64,000 nucleotides of DNA from contig NZ_JYNP01000016.1 in the NCBI RefSeq assembly GCF_000934755.1, positions 1-64,000 of the forward strand, in the 5' to 3' direction. Below, piece by piece: positions 1 to 8,912 of this stretch. Position 1 is the first letter of the stretch, and each line of letters opens with the position of its first letter. The stretch is from Desulfonatronovibrio magnus. Lineage in GTDB: Bacteria > Desulfobacterota > Desulfovibrionia > Desulfovibrionales > Desulfonatronovibrionaceae. Both the position numbers and the translations under genes were made by a program. Under the pieces are notes generated by a model. That model was not told the DNA's origin. It saw only the letters and a list, made by a program, of their open reading frames with translations, and made no database searches.

Positions 1-250
1 TTTTCATTGCAACAGGATTAGCCAGGAAAACTGGATATCCCTCATCCATGAGAAGATCAACTAACCAGTACCAGTTGTAGGTGGACTCCACTGCAATGCC
101 AGCTAAATCTGGTTTGAATGGTTCAAGCATTTTTAAAATTTTCTGTTGGTTACATGGTATTTTCTTGGAAAAAATTTGCTTGCTGTCATTATCAATAATA
201 CTCCAGTAATTATTTGTTGAATGTAAATCACAACCAGCATACAATTTCAT
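1..250 (-). CDS. IS110-family transposase, N-terminal part (runs off left edge)
   Basis: The reverse complement reads from an ATG at 250 as MKLYAGCDLHSTNNYW and continues to VESTYNWYWLVDLLMDEG and FLANP before the window ends. This is the N-terminal RuvC-like (DEDD) domain of IS110-family recombinases; the Asp of the GCDLHS motif is the first catalytic acidic residue. About 83 residues are visible out of a usual 330-430. IS110 elements use a structured RNA from their non-coding end to choose targets, so the DNA just upstream of the start (higher coordinates) is relevant. Whether the element is intact cannot be told from this window. Confidence 0.85.
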   Translation of the reverse strand, partial: MKLYAGCDLHSTNNYWSIIDNDSKQIFSKKIPCNQQKILKMLEPFKPDLAGIAVESTYNWYWLVDLLMDEGYPVFLANPVAMK

Positions 251-333
251 AAGGCACCTCCCATATTAGAGTTGTTGATTGCCTCTTTGTATAGCCGGTT
301 TTTGTTTGCCAAGCTATACTTGGGAGGTGCCTT
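251..333. repeat. Nested inverted repeat at the IS110 transposase start
   Basis: A perfect 13-bp inverted repeat has arms AAGGCACCTCCCA at 251-263 and TGGGAGGTGCCTT at 321-333. Inside it is a second pair, TATAGC at 290-295 and GCTATA at 313-318. The outer arm abuts the transposase start codon. IS110-group elements encode their bridge RNA upstream of the transposase, so this may belong to the RNA or the element end; that role is inferred. Confidence 0.6.
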
Positions 334-644
334 TTAAATGGTTATCAGGGTAAACTGATTCCGGGGTTATCGGTGGCAAAGACTTTGTCCAGGAGGCCCC
401 AGTAAAATGGAAAGAAATTTTACGGGGTAAATATTTGACCAGGTCAAGCATCTGCTGGGGTCTAAGGATACAAGAAAATTTACTCCTGTAGGCGGGGTTG
501 AGGGTTTGTATTCTATGAAGCGATTGGGTGCGGACTGAGATAGACAGATATAGCCACCCTGGTATGATTAAGCATTGAAAAACATCGGTTAAGGTACAAC
601 AATCTGACTTGACCTCTCCGCCAAAGGCGGATAAAGTCCATTCT
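334..644. other. Non-coding stretch between the IS110 end and higBA
   Basis: No convincing gene is seen here. The open frames on the minus strand have no recognisable protein pattern. The stretch may contain the outer end of the IS110 element and the higBA promoter, but no clear -35/-10 pair or target duplication could be fixed. Confidence 0.4.
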
Positions 645-956
645 ATGGTATTTATTGAAACCCCTACCTTCACTCGAATGATCACTGAAATTATGCACGA
701 TGAAGAATACTTGGGGCTACAAAACCTATTAACGGAAAATCCAGAAAGTGGGAACCTCATCAAGGGAGGGGGCGGTCTTAGAAAAATCCGCTATGCACTG
801 CAAGGACGGGGGAAAAGCGGAGGCATTAGGGTGATTTACTATTGGATGAATGATAGAGATCATATTTATTTTCTTGTCGCATATCCAAAAAGCAGAAAAG
901 ACACTTTGTCCTCAAAGGAATTGGCTGTCTTACGTAAACTTGTGAAGGAGCTTTGA
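645..956 (+). CDS. higB: HigB/RelE-type mRNA interferase toxin
   Basis: This 103-residue protein starts MVFIETPTFTRMI and contains LRKIRYALQGRGKSGG, IRVIYYW and YFLVAYPKSRKD, the pattern of the RelE/HigB2 toxin fold that cleaves mRNA on the ribosome. A longer frame opens at 609, but the ATG at 645 matches where family members begin. The toxin lies first and the antitoxin follows 2 bases after its stop, the gene order typical of hig loci. The pair sits in a decaying accessory region, where toxin-antitoxin modules often help retain DNA. Confidence 0.85.
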   Translation: MVFIETPTFTRMITEIMHDEEYLGLQNLLTENPESGNLIKGGGGLRKIRYALQGRGKSGGIRVIYYWMNDRDHIYFLVAYPKSRKDTLSSKELAVLRKLVKEL

Positions 957-958
957 TT

Positions 959-1246
959 ATGGAGCAACAATTATTCGATGATCTGGTAAGCAGTCTTAAA
1001 GAAGCTAAAAAAATTTCCCATGGCGAATCTCAGCCTTCACGCCGTTTTGAAGTAAGCTCAACTGATGTCAAATCCCTGCGAGAGAGAGTCGGGCTGTCAC
1101 AAAGTGAATTTGCCCGGTTGATGCGAGTCAGCGTAAAAACCCTGCAAAACTGGGAACAACATAGACGTAAGCCGTCCGGACCAGCTGCTGCATTGCTTAC
1201 AATAGTATCCAAAGCCCCGGATGTAGCCCTAAAATCTTTAGAATAA
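959..1246 (+). CDS. higA: HigA-type antitoxin, Xre/HTH family
   Basis: This 95-residue protein has a C-terminal helix-turn-helix at about residues 38-80, with [20 protein letters not shown] followed by [12 protein letters not shown]. This HTH_3/Xre pattern is found in HigA antitoxins, which bind the toxin and repress their own promoter. The ATG at 959 is used instead of an upstream TTG at 953 because it starts just after the toxin stop. The stop codon lies only 4 bases before the reading frame of the next gene, which itself lacks a normal start. Confidence 0.85.
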   Translation: MEQQLFDDLVSSLKEAKKISHGESQPSRRFEVSSTDVKSLRERVGLSQSEFARLMRVSVKTLQNWEQHRRKPSGPAAALLTIVSKAPDVALKSLE

Positions 1247-1250
1247 AACC

Positions 1251-2330
1251 ATAAAAAAAGCACTAATCACCGGCATAACAGGTCAAGACGGAGCCTATCT
1301 AGCAGAACTGCTCCTGCACAAGAACTACATAGTCCACGGTATAAAAAGAAGAAGCTCCAGCTTCAATACGGACCGGGTAGACCACCTCTACCAGGACCCG
1401 CACACTAAAAACAGAAACTTTATCCTGCACTACGGTGATCTGACAGATGCCACCAACCTGATCCGGATTATCCAGGAAGTGCAGCCTGATGAGATATACA
1501 ACTTGGCAGCCCAGAGCCATGTGCAGGTATCTTTTGAGACTGCCGAATACACGGCCAATGCTGACGCCCTGGGAACGCTCAGGATTCTGGAAGCTATTAG
1601 GCTTCTGGGCCTAACCGATAAGGCCAGATTTTATCAGGCCTCTACCTCTGAGCTGTTCGGCAAGGTAGTCGAAACACCGCAGACTGAGAAAACGCCGTTC
1701 TATCCCAGATCACCTTACGCAGCAGCCAAGCTGTACGGCTACTGGATAACGGTTAATTACCGGGAAGCCTACGGAATGTATGCCTGTAACGGCATATTGT
1801 TCAACCATGAGTCACCAATTAGAGGCGAGACCTTTGTAACCCGCAAGATTACCAGAGCTGCAGCCAGAATAGCTTTGGGACTGCAGGACGCACTTTATCT
1901 GGGTAACTTAGACGCCAAGAGGGACTGGGGCTATGCCAGGGACTTTGTACGCATGCAGTGGCTTATGCTTCAGCAGGATGAGCCGCAGGACTTTGTAATA
2001 GCCACTGGTGAGCAGCATAGTGTACGAGAGTTTTGTGAGCTGGCTTTTGCTGAGCTTGGTATGCATTTAACCTGGCAGGGCAAAGGCGTAGATGAGGTGG
2101 GTCTGCTTGAAGGCAAACCGGCAGTTAAGGTAGATCCCAGATATTTCAGACCTACAGAAGTGGAAACCCTGCTTGGCGATCCAACCAAGGCCAGAGAAAC
2201 ACTTGGCTGGGTTCCGGAAATAAGCTTTACTGATATGGTAAAAGAGATGGTCCGCCACGATCTGGATCAGGCTAAGCGTGATAAGCTTTGTAATGACCAT
2301 GGGTATGAGGTTTGTAATTTTCATGAGTAG
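1251..2330 (+). pseudogene. gmd: GDP-mannose 4,6-dehydratase lacking a standard start codon
   Basis: From 1254 the frame reads [20 protein letters not shown], the NAD(P)-binding Rossmann start of Gmd, which makes GDP-4-keto-6-deoxymannose for surface sugars. Later motifs are intact: the active-site [10 protein letters not shown] (Tyr and Lys), [30 protein letters not shown] and RYFRPTEVE. Length from 1251 is about 359 residues, normal for the family. The codon where Met is expected is ATA (1251), and a TAG lies at 1239, so no ATG, GTG or TTG precedes the Rossmann motif; the first in-frame ATG is at 1479. Either ATA is used, perhaps by coupling to higA, or the gene is silent. Confidence 0.85.
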
Positions 2331-2398
2331 GTCAAACCTTTACTCAGCCTTGAAAGTCCCATAGAATAGCCTTATCTGAATGTATGGAGGCTAAAAAA

Positions 2399-2608
2399 AT
2401 GAAATATTATACCGCTGTAATAGAAAAATGCCCTGAAACCAGCTTGTATGTCGGCTATGTACCTGGATTTCCAGGGGCTCATTCACAAGGAGAAACCTTA
2501 GATGAGCTCAATCAAAATCTAAAGGAAGTAATAGAAATGCTTCTTGAAGACGGAGAACCGCACCTGGAAGCAGAATTCATAGGAACCCAGAATGTGATGG
2601 TTGCTTAA
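2399..2608 (+). CDS. hicB: HicB-type antitoxin
   Basis: This 69-residue protein reads MKYYTAVIEKCPETSLYVGY followed by VPGFPGAHSQGETLDE, the partially degraded RNase-H-like fold of HicB antitoxins. A GGAGG at 2386-2390 lies 8 bases before the ATG at 2399, which decides the start over an ATG at 2384. It is followed immediately by hicA. Antitoxin before toxin is one of the two known hic orders. Confidence 0.85.
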   Translation: MKYYTAVIEKCPETSLYVGYVPGFPGAHSQGETLDELNQNLKEVIEMLLEDGEPHLEAEFIGTQNVMVA

Positions 2609-2833
2609 ATGGGTTCCCTGCCTGTCCTTAAACCAAAGGAAGTAGTCTCGATTCTGAAAAAACTTGGCTTTTCAGAGATTCGCCAGAAGGGTTCCCACAA
2701 ACAATTTCGTCATCCTGATGGCCGGGGAACGACCGTCCCATTTCATCCAGGAAAAGATATTTCTCCAATTTTACTGCGCCAGATTGCAGAGGACATATCT
2801 ATTCCGGTTGATGAATTTCTGCGGCATAAGTAA
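2609..2833 (+). CDS. hicA: HicA-type mRNA interferase toxin
   Basis: This 74-residue protein contains LKKLGFSEIRQKGSHKQFRH and TVPFHPGKDISPILLRQI. It is the double-stranded-RNA-binding-like fold of HicA, with the expected catalytic His in GSHKQF. The ATG follows the hicB TAA with no spacer, so the two are translationally coupled. HicA cleaves mRNA until bound by HicB. The length is typical of the family and nothing looks broken. Confidence 0.85.
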   Translation: MGSLPVLKPKEVVSILKKLGFSEIRQKGSHKQFRHPDGRGTTVPFHPGKDISPILLRQIAEDISIPVDEFLRHK

Positions 2834-2843
2834 ACTTTCTTAA

Positions 2844-2925
2844 CTCTGTGTTCTCTGTGCCTCTGTGGTTAATAAAAAAAAAAAAAGAAAAGATTTTTCA
2901 CCACAGAGACACAGGGGGCACTGAG
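2844..2925. repeat. Imperfect inverted repeat with CTCTGTG units
   Basis: Arms at about 2844-2870 and 2899-2925 are near complements (CTCTGTGCCTCTGTGG against CCACAGAGACACAG), separated by an A-rich loop. It lies between hicA and the remnant epimerase. It could form a large RNA hairpin after hicA; similar sequences occur between genes in many bacteria. Confidence 0.6.
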
Positions 2926-2944
2926 AAGAATAAAGAATACATCT

Positions 2945-3653
2945 ATGAAAACACAAGACACAATACTAATCACTGGAGACCAATATTCTGGGCTCAGAAG
3001 CTGTTCTTAAGGCTGCCCTTCGTTATGGCTGCCGCACTCTTTTGTGCAGTACATCCGAGGTATATGGCAAGGGAATCAAGTTTCCATTTCGTGAAGATGA
3101 TGATGTTCTTCTGGGAACTACAGACAAGACACGCTGGGCTTACGCTGCAAGCAAAATGGTGGATGAGTACCTGGGTTATGCCTATGCCCGGGAATTCGGT
3201 CTGGAAGTTGTTTTATTCAGGCTGTTCAATACAGTTGGCCCACGCCAGACCGGTGAGTATGGTATGGTTATACCACGTTTTGCCAGACAAGCCATTCAAA
3301 ACGAACCGATTACTGTTTACGGTGACGGAACCCAGACCAGAAGCTTTTGTGATGTTCGCGATGTAATCAGGGCAATAGAATCACTGGCCCAGCGTCCTGA
3401 AGCTGTAGGCAAACTTTTTAATGTTGGTCGCTCACAGGAGATCAGCATGCTGGATCTGGCAAAGCGCATCAGACAGCTGGCGGGATCAAGTTCGGAAATA
3501 GCGCTTATTCCCTATGAACAGGCTTTTGCAAAAGGATTTGAGGACATGCAGCGCCGCATACCAAGTACTGACAAGATAAGGGAAATTCTTGGCTGGGAGC
3601 CGATTATCCCTCTTGATGATACATTGCGGGCGGTAATTGAATCTGAAACATGA
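2945..3653 (+). pseudogene. NAD-dependent sugar-nucleotide epimerase/decarboxylase with internal deletion
   Basis: From the ATG at 2945 the frame reads MKTQDTILITGD, the first strand of a Rossmann domain, then loses its pattern. From about 2982 a different frame begins NILGSEAVLKAALRYGCRTL and continues CSTSEVYGK, the Tyr/Lys active site in WAYAASKMVDEY, RLFNTVGPRQTG and VYGDGTQTRSF, as in extended short-chain dehydrogenases acting on UDP-sugars. About 100 residues that should lie between are missing, including the glycine-rich cofactor loop, and the halves are out of frame. The enzyme cannot bind NAD, so this is a dead gene in the glycan cluster. Confidence 0.85.
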
Positions 3654-4549
3654 GCAGAAACTACTGCATAAGTATAATTAACCCCCAGGGTTTTGGGCAT
3701 GCCAGGGCTTTCCAGGAAATGGCCCTTACGCTTTATCATGCTTTCAAGGGGTTGGGGTGTTCAGTAAAGATTGATGAAAATTCAATTCTGGATGGAGGCA
3801 CAACCATTATTCTCGGGGCTTTTTTGTTAAGTCCTGCACAATCCCGGTCACTGCCCAAATCCTGTATAGTGTATAATCTTGAGCCTCTGGACAGAGACTC
3901 TCACACTCTTGGCCAGCATACTTATGAGATGATGGGCCGGTTAACCACTTGGGACTATAGTCTGCGTAATATTGCCAGGCTTGAAAAGTTATTTCCGGGT
4001 GGGGATTTCAGGCATGCTCCTGTTGGCTACATGCCCCAGCTGACTTGTATCCCCAAGAGTTCTGATCTGGATATTGATGTCCTGTTTTACGGATCAGTCA
4101 ATCCGCGCCGGGCCAGTATTCTCAATGCTCTTAAGCAGGCAGGCCTGAAGGTTGCCTCAGTTTTTGGCGTATACGGCCAGGACAGAGACAACCTTATCTC
4201 CAGGTCCAAAGTTGTGCTGAACATGCATTTTTACAGTGCAAGCATTCTTGAGATGGTTCGGGTATCTTATCTGCTGGCCAATAAAAAAGCTGTAGTGGCA
4301 GAGTGCAACCCTCAAACAGAGATTGAACCTGATATCAGACAGGCAGTAGCAGCGGTTCCCTATGAGCAATTGGTTCAGACATGCCAGATGCTGGTCAAAG
4401 ATAATACCCGCAGGTCAGAACTGGAGCAAAATGGGTTTGAGATAATGTCGGCCAGGGATGAGCAAGAGATATTGCGGGGGTTGGTGGAGGATATTCAGAA
4501 TGACCAAGAGAAACGTCAAGGTCTAAGCTTTAAATTAGGTAAAAATTAA
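3650..4549 (+). CDS. Glycosyltransferase-like protein of a surface-glycan cluster
   Basis: This 299-residue protein starts with an ATGA overlap on the epimerase remnant. It contains DIDVLFYGSVNPRRASILNA, then LISRSKVVLNMHFYSASILE and RVSYLLANKKAVVAE, and resembles the C-terminal half of CgeB/GT1-like glycosyltransferases, where the donor sugar nucleotide binds. There is no signal peptide or membrane segment. Position after gmd and an epimerase suggests it once added a modified sugar to a surface polysaccharide. The frame is intact, but its neighbours are broken. The exact family and the substrate are not known. Confidence 0.6.
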   Translation: MSRNYCISIINPQGFGHARAFQEMALTLYHAFKGLGCSVKIDENSILDGGTTIILGAFLLSPAQSRSLPKSCIVYNLEPLDRDSHTLGQHTYEMMGRLTTWDYSLRNIARLEKLFPGGDFRHAPVGYMPQLTCIPKSSDLDIDVLFYGSVNPRRASILNALKQAGLKVASVFGVYGQDRDNLISRSKVVLNMHFYSASILEMVRVSYLLANKKAVVAECNPQTEIEPDIRQAVAAVPYEQLVQTCQMLVKDNTRRSELEQNGFEIMSARDEQEILRGLVEDIQNDQEKRQGLSFKLGKN

Positions 4550-4561
4550 TGAGAACAAAAC

Positions 4562-4750
4562 ATGCCTACAATTACTATTGACGGAAAAGAGTACGATTCA
4601 GAAACACTTTCAGAAGAAGCCAAGCAGCAGCTGGATTCAATCCAGTTTGTGGATAAGAAAATCGAGGAATTGAAGAACGAAATAGCTGTTTATCAGACTG
4701 CCCGTAATGGTTATGCACGGGCTTTATCTGAGATGCTGGATAAACAATAA
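4562..4750 (+). CDS. Small DUF6447-like protein
   Basis: This 62-residue protein begins MPTITIDGKEYDSETLSEEA and continues into a predicted helix with QFVDKKIEELKNEIAVYQTA. The pattern matches small DUF6447-type proteins often found beside glycosyltransferases and methyltransferases; this family recall is from memory. The C-terminal half looks coiled-coil. The gene is followed at once by a terminator. No function is known. Confidence 0.65.
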   Translation: MPTITIDGKEYDSETLSEEAKQQLDSIQFVDKKIEELKNEIAVYQTARNGYARALSEMLDKQ

Positions 4751-4781
4751 CCCACTGCCTTAAAGGCCTGTGGGCTTTTTT
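4751..4781 (+). terminator. Rho-independent terminator after the DUF6447-like gene
   Basis: CCCAC at 4751-4755 pairs with GTGGG at 4770-4774, and GCCT with AGGC inside it, followed by six T residues at 4776-4781. It directly follows the stop codon at 4750. Confidence 0.75.
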
Positions 4782-4803
4782 GATATAAAAGGAGACCCCA
4801 CCA

Positions 4804-5952
4804 ATGACCACCGCATGGCAACACGGCTACTATTCAGACACTTCCTACACCTACGGTTTCTACAAAGAATTTGCACCCAACTGGCTGGACTGGGTAGCTT
4901 TACTCAAAGGCTCAGAGCCTCCCAACACCAGCAATAGAATGCTGGAGCTTGGCTGCGGATAAGGGTTAGGCCTATGCGTAATGGCTGCAGCTAACCCGAC
5001 TATTCGCTTTGTGGGAGTGGACTTTAACCCGGAACAGATAGCACATGCCCGCAGTCTGGTTAGAAGAACAGGCCTGACCAATATTGAGTTTCACGAAGCT
5101 GACTTTGTGTCGCTGGCTGGAAAAGACCAACCTTTTGAACCGTGTGATTATGTAGTGGCCCATGGAATACTAACCTGGGTAAACCAGGAAGTACGCTCAG
5201 CCATATACAGAATAATCGACAAAACACTGACCCCAGGCGGAATGGCTTATTTCAGTTATAATGCCCTGCCCGGCTGGCTGGCAACACATCCAGTGCAGCA
5301 CTTGATGACCCAGTTTGCGGATAGAACTGGGGTGAACAAGCAATCTTTTGAGTCTGCCCTTACAGCTTTGGAAAACCTCAAAGATGCTGGTGCTGCGGTA
5401 TTTAAGTCTCAACCTGGTATCCAGTCCAGACTGGAGCAGCTGCAGAAGCAAGCAGCCAATAACGAAAATTACATATACCACGAGTATTTCCATTCATCTT
5501 GGACCTTATTTTATTTCAGCCAGATCGCACAGGAAGCTTCTGAAGGCAAACTCCGGTTTCTTGGTAGTGCTACTTTGCCAGAGAATTATGACGGTATGCT
5601 GCCAGAACCAATGCGTAAAGCTATAGACTCTGCACCAGATATGGCTATGCGGGAACTGTTCAAGGACATGGCTATCAATCAGAGTTTCAGACGGGACGTA
5701 TTCGTACGGGGCCAGACACCAATATGGAATGGTGAGCAGTTAAGTCTATTCGCCCAGAGAATGGTCACCCTGCTGCAAGTACCTGATAAGATATCTCTGA
5801 AGTTCCAGACTGGTTTCGGTGAAGTGTCTGGTAAGGAAGAAGTATACAAGCCCATCATAGGTTCATCACGGACAGGCCGAACAGGTCATCGCCTTCAGGA
5901 ATCAAGTGCTTTACGAGGCATATCTGAAAAATCCAATCAGGTTCAAAAATAA
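4804..5952 (+). pseudogene. SAM-dependent methyltransferase with an ochre stop in motif I
   Basis: AAAGGAG about 9 bases upstream supports an ATG at 4804 (MTTAWQHGYYSDTSYTYGFY). The frame reads LELGCG, then TAA at 4960-4962, then GLGLCVMAAANP and FVGVDFNPEQIAHAR in the same frame. The stop therefore sits inside the SAM-binding glycine motif, at a position where family members often have a Tyr or Asp. The remainder resembles class I methyltransferases with a methyltransferase-regulatory domain, which are usually near 500 residues. Here the C-terminus after EEVYKPIIG also departs from the family pattern, so the gene looks broken twice. Confidence 0.8.
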
Positions 5953-6054
5953 GATGCCGCAACATCCACCTCTGCCTAAAGAGGTCTGGATCAACAAGCC
6001 GGATAATACAAAAAATAGTGCTTAAATAAATTAAATATGTGTCTCATTTTCATT

Positions 6055-6443
6055 GACACATTCCGCTGCAACGTCGAGGATCTCGCTTACGAGACGGCCG
6101 AACGGTTGCGCAGGGCCATAGCTATCAACATGGTCATCGCTTGGCGGATCATGCTCATGACTCTGCTGGGTCGAGAGCAGCCCGCTTTGCCTGCCGAGAT
6201 ACTCTTCTCGGACATTGAGTTGCGCGTTCTTTCAGCTTTTGCGAAAAAAAAAAGCTGAAACAGCCATATGAACTTGGAGAGGCAGTACGCTTGGTTGCAA
6301 GACTCGGCGGGTATCTTGGACGAAAAAATGATTTACCCCCTGGCCATCAGGTCATCTGGGAAGGTTATCAAGTTCTGCAGCATATGTGCTTCGGAGTAGC
6401 ATTATTTGATTATGGAGAACTTCAGCGGAATAGTTATGGGTAA
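6055..6443 (+). pseudogene. IS4-family (Tn5-like) transposase C-terminal remnant
   Basis: Frame 1 reads CNVEDLAYETAERLRRAIAI and AWRIMLMTLLGREQPALPAE. After a run of ten A residues at about 6244-6253 the pattern continues in another frame as LGEAVRLVARLGGYLGRKND and LPPGHQVIWEGYQVLQ, ending at a TAA at 6441. This is the C-terminal end of Tn5/IS50-like DDE transposases, including the conserved Glu in DLAYETAERL. The N-terminal 300 or so residues are absent and the two parts are frameshifted. The GC-rich codons of the first part differ from the neighbours, a sign of transfer. Confidence 0.75.
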
Positions 6444-6457
6444 AGGGCAGGGCTATT

Positions 6458-7599
6458 ATGTACATCATCTTAGAACTGTTCGACCCCACATTTCCTTGTA
6501 TTCTCAATGACGAGCAAGGCATCCCCATTATTTTCCCCACCCTGCAAGAAGCCCAGAAAGCAGCCCTGGACCTGCATGACTCCAGGATAGTGGAGGTGTT
6601 AGCTATGTTAAACCTGCAAAGCTTCCACACGGGCTTACAGACAGCTCAGATATTGGAAACAGAGGCAACCCTGGGAGATCGCAAGCTCTACATCGGAGCC
6701 AGTGATATCACCCAGTGCCCCCGTAAAGTATTCAACGCCAAAACCAACCCTCAACCTCACACCCTGCAGACGCTGATAAGATTTAAGAGAGGCCATATAG
6801 CTGAGGATATTATTTCTGAGGCCTTACACGCATTTCCACATGAGAGGCAGATGACTCTTGAATATGCCCTGTCTTATTGCCCCTTATGCCATTGGTATGG
6901 CCAAAATCCCAGCCACTGCCCCAAATGCAATAATCAGTTGAGTTCCCTGCCCCTCACAGCTCACTTAGACTTTGTATTCCCAGATCATACAATTCTGGAA
7001 GTAAAGACTACCAGTCTACCAGGCACACAGAAAAGTTGGGAAATGCAGCTCCAAGCCCAGATGTATTTGTACAAGGAACTGCAGGGAACAACCCCGAAGG
7101 GCTATATTTTATCAATGGATATAGCTGAAGGAACCCTGAACCTCTCTGAACCCTACACGTTGAACGAATCAACTGCGGATGAGATAATTGGTAAGGCTAT
7201 CAATCTATGGGAATCTCTGAGATTTGCAGATAAGGACCAGGAGACTAAGCCATCTCCTCTATGCTGCGTCTGTGAGCACTTATCTGACTGTCCGGCCTTT
7301 GAAGGCAGTACCCTACCTGAAGAAATTACCCCTCTGATCGCTGAGTATCATAGTGCTGCAGCAACAGAAAAAGAAGCAGCCAAAGATAAGTCCCGGTTAA
7401 GATCGCTATTCTGGGAATGCTTGAACCAGGTAAATATGAAGCCGGAGATTTCCGTATCTCACTTAGCCAGAGATCAAGAACCTCAACGGATAACAAGGTT
7501 ATATCCCAACTACTCCAAGAGCTGGGCCAGGATATCACCAGGTATCAGTCCAAGTCCACATACCCAGTCCTGGACATCAAGCACGTCCCCACGAAGTAA
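6458..7599 (+). pseudogene. PD-(D/E)XK (RecB/Cas4-like) nuclease, frameshifted near its C-terminus
   Basis: The core reads YIGASDITQCPRKVF, a CPLCHWYGQNPSHCPKC zinc knuckle, HLDFVF then ILEVKTTS (the catalytic D and ExK), QLQAQMYLYKE, and a C-terminal CCVCEHLSDCP. With the first Cys this gives the Cys set of Cas4/AddB-like iron-sulfur nucleases. The frame shifts near 7400; the genuine continuation reads MLEPGKYEAGDFRISLSQRS and stops at 7599, while the original frame runs on without sense. A GGAGG at 6592 before an ATG at 6605 suggests the nuclease proper starts there and that 6458-6604 was a separate small gene now read through. No cas genes are nearby; a phage or mobile-element origin is likely. 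Confidence 0.75.
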
Positions 7600-7723
7600 T
7601 CCCCCTACCCTGCAGTATAAGACTAACAAACACTTAACCCCAGTTTCCGCATGTTTGGACGAAATTCTCTGTTATTTCAGAATGTTACCTTATTTCTGGC
7701 TTATTTTTTCGGCACTACTTTTG

Positions 7724-8892
7724 TTACGTCATTGTTTTCCTCGGTTTTATTGGAATGCTGCTTATCCCAAGGGCAGAATAAACTTTTTGTTGTTCAATGG
7801 TCGGGTTAGTACAGTTTCTGACTGAGATAACACCTCCTTCTTCTTTAGGAAGATAAGTGGTCTGAATCCGATGAGTCTCAAGCCAGGAGCATATACTCAC
7901 CCAGCGGTGAGAAAGGCCTGCTTGAGTCAATTGATATCGAATGTATTGTAAAAGATGATAAGCTAGCACTGTGATTAAGATATGACCTTCAATACGTTCA
8001 GGCTTTTGATGGTAGTTTGGGCGCAGACCAAGTTCGCTTTTTAAACACCGAAAAGCATCTTCAACGGTAGTAAGCATTACATAGAGAGACCATATTTTTC
8101 TTGTCACTCAGATCAGTGCGATTGGTTCTCAGGAAGTAACTTCCATTATAAGCCTTACAAAGCTTATCTGGATTAAAACTCCAGTTTATGTCTGTCGCAA
8201 CATCTTCATTACGTGTCATATTGATCTCAAAGCCTGCAGAAACACGCGAGTTTTTTTGTCTAATTCTCCCTATGCGCTCGATAATTTTATCATACTTCTT
8301 GAACCTTCTTTTAACACCTAATCCTTGACGCAGGTACTCAAGTTCTTTTTCTACTCTTTCTTTAGAACTTTGGATCATTGCCTGTTCTTTTTTGGCCTTT
8401 TGATCACTTTTACAGTGCAGAAATAGCTCGTCATGCTGTTTAAAGCTTTTAATCTTTATGCCATCTTTAATTGTTACGAGTTCATGTTCTGACGGCACTT
8501 CTGCAGGTTTTGAGCGAGATACGACAATATACGCATAGCCTTTGTCATTTAGAGCTTGCAAGTTTTCCTGTGTGGAAATGCCTGCATCAATGACTACTGT
8601 GGGCTTTTGATTTATTAGTAGAAAAGGTTGCTGCTCTTTGGCCCTGTTGTGTATTTTCTTGACCATACCCATGAGCGTTTTGGCCTCAGTGACATTACCT
8701 GCGAAGACTTGGCTGGCTTTAGGAAAGCCATGTTCATCCAGGATAAGGCCCAAAGTAACTAAAGGACGATCACTGCGTTTTTGTTTTGAATGTCCACGTT
8801 TGGCCTTTTCATAAGTCCCGGCATCACCTTCACAGTACGTGTTGGTCAAATCATAGAGAATAATAGACTCACCAAGTCCAAACTTCGGTAGA
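7724..8892 (-). pseudogene. IS1634-family transposase, truncated and frameshifted
   Basis: Read on the minus strand it gives FGLGESIILYDLTNTYCEGD, LVTLGLILDEHGFPKASQVF, VVIDAGISTQENLQAL, then after a frameshift at a five-T run (8095-8099) VEDAFRCLKSELGLRPNYHQ and IEGHILITVLAYHLL. This matches IS1634-type DDE transposases, including the YREK-like region near VEDAF. The N-terminal third is missing because an IS3 element begins at 8893. No matching N-terminal part is seen beyond that element, so sequence was lost on the far side. It cannot be active. Confidence 0.8.
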
Positions 8893-8912
8893 TGTCAAGA
8901 AAGATGTCTCTT

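Noticed and set aside
314-763. Minus-strand 149-codon frame over the higB start
   Set aside because: It overlaps the clear HigB gene on the other strand and has no protein family pattern.
4960-4962. Stop codon TAA read as a recoded amino acid
   Set aside because: No recoding of UAA is known in this kind of bacterium, and the gene has a second abnormality at its C-terminus; loss of function is simpler.
8850-8900. Target-site duplication for the IS3 element
   Set aside because: The bases on each side (AGA and CAT) do not match, and the disrupted transposase does not continue beyond the element.
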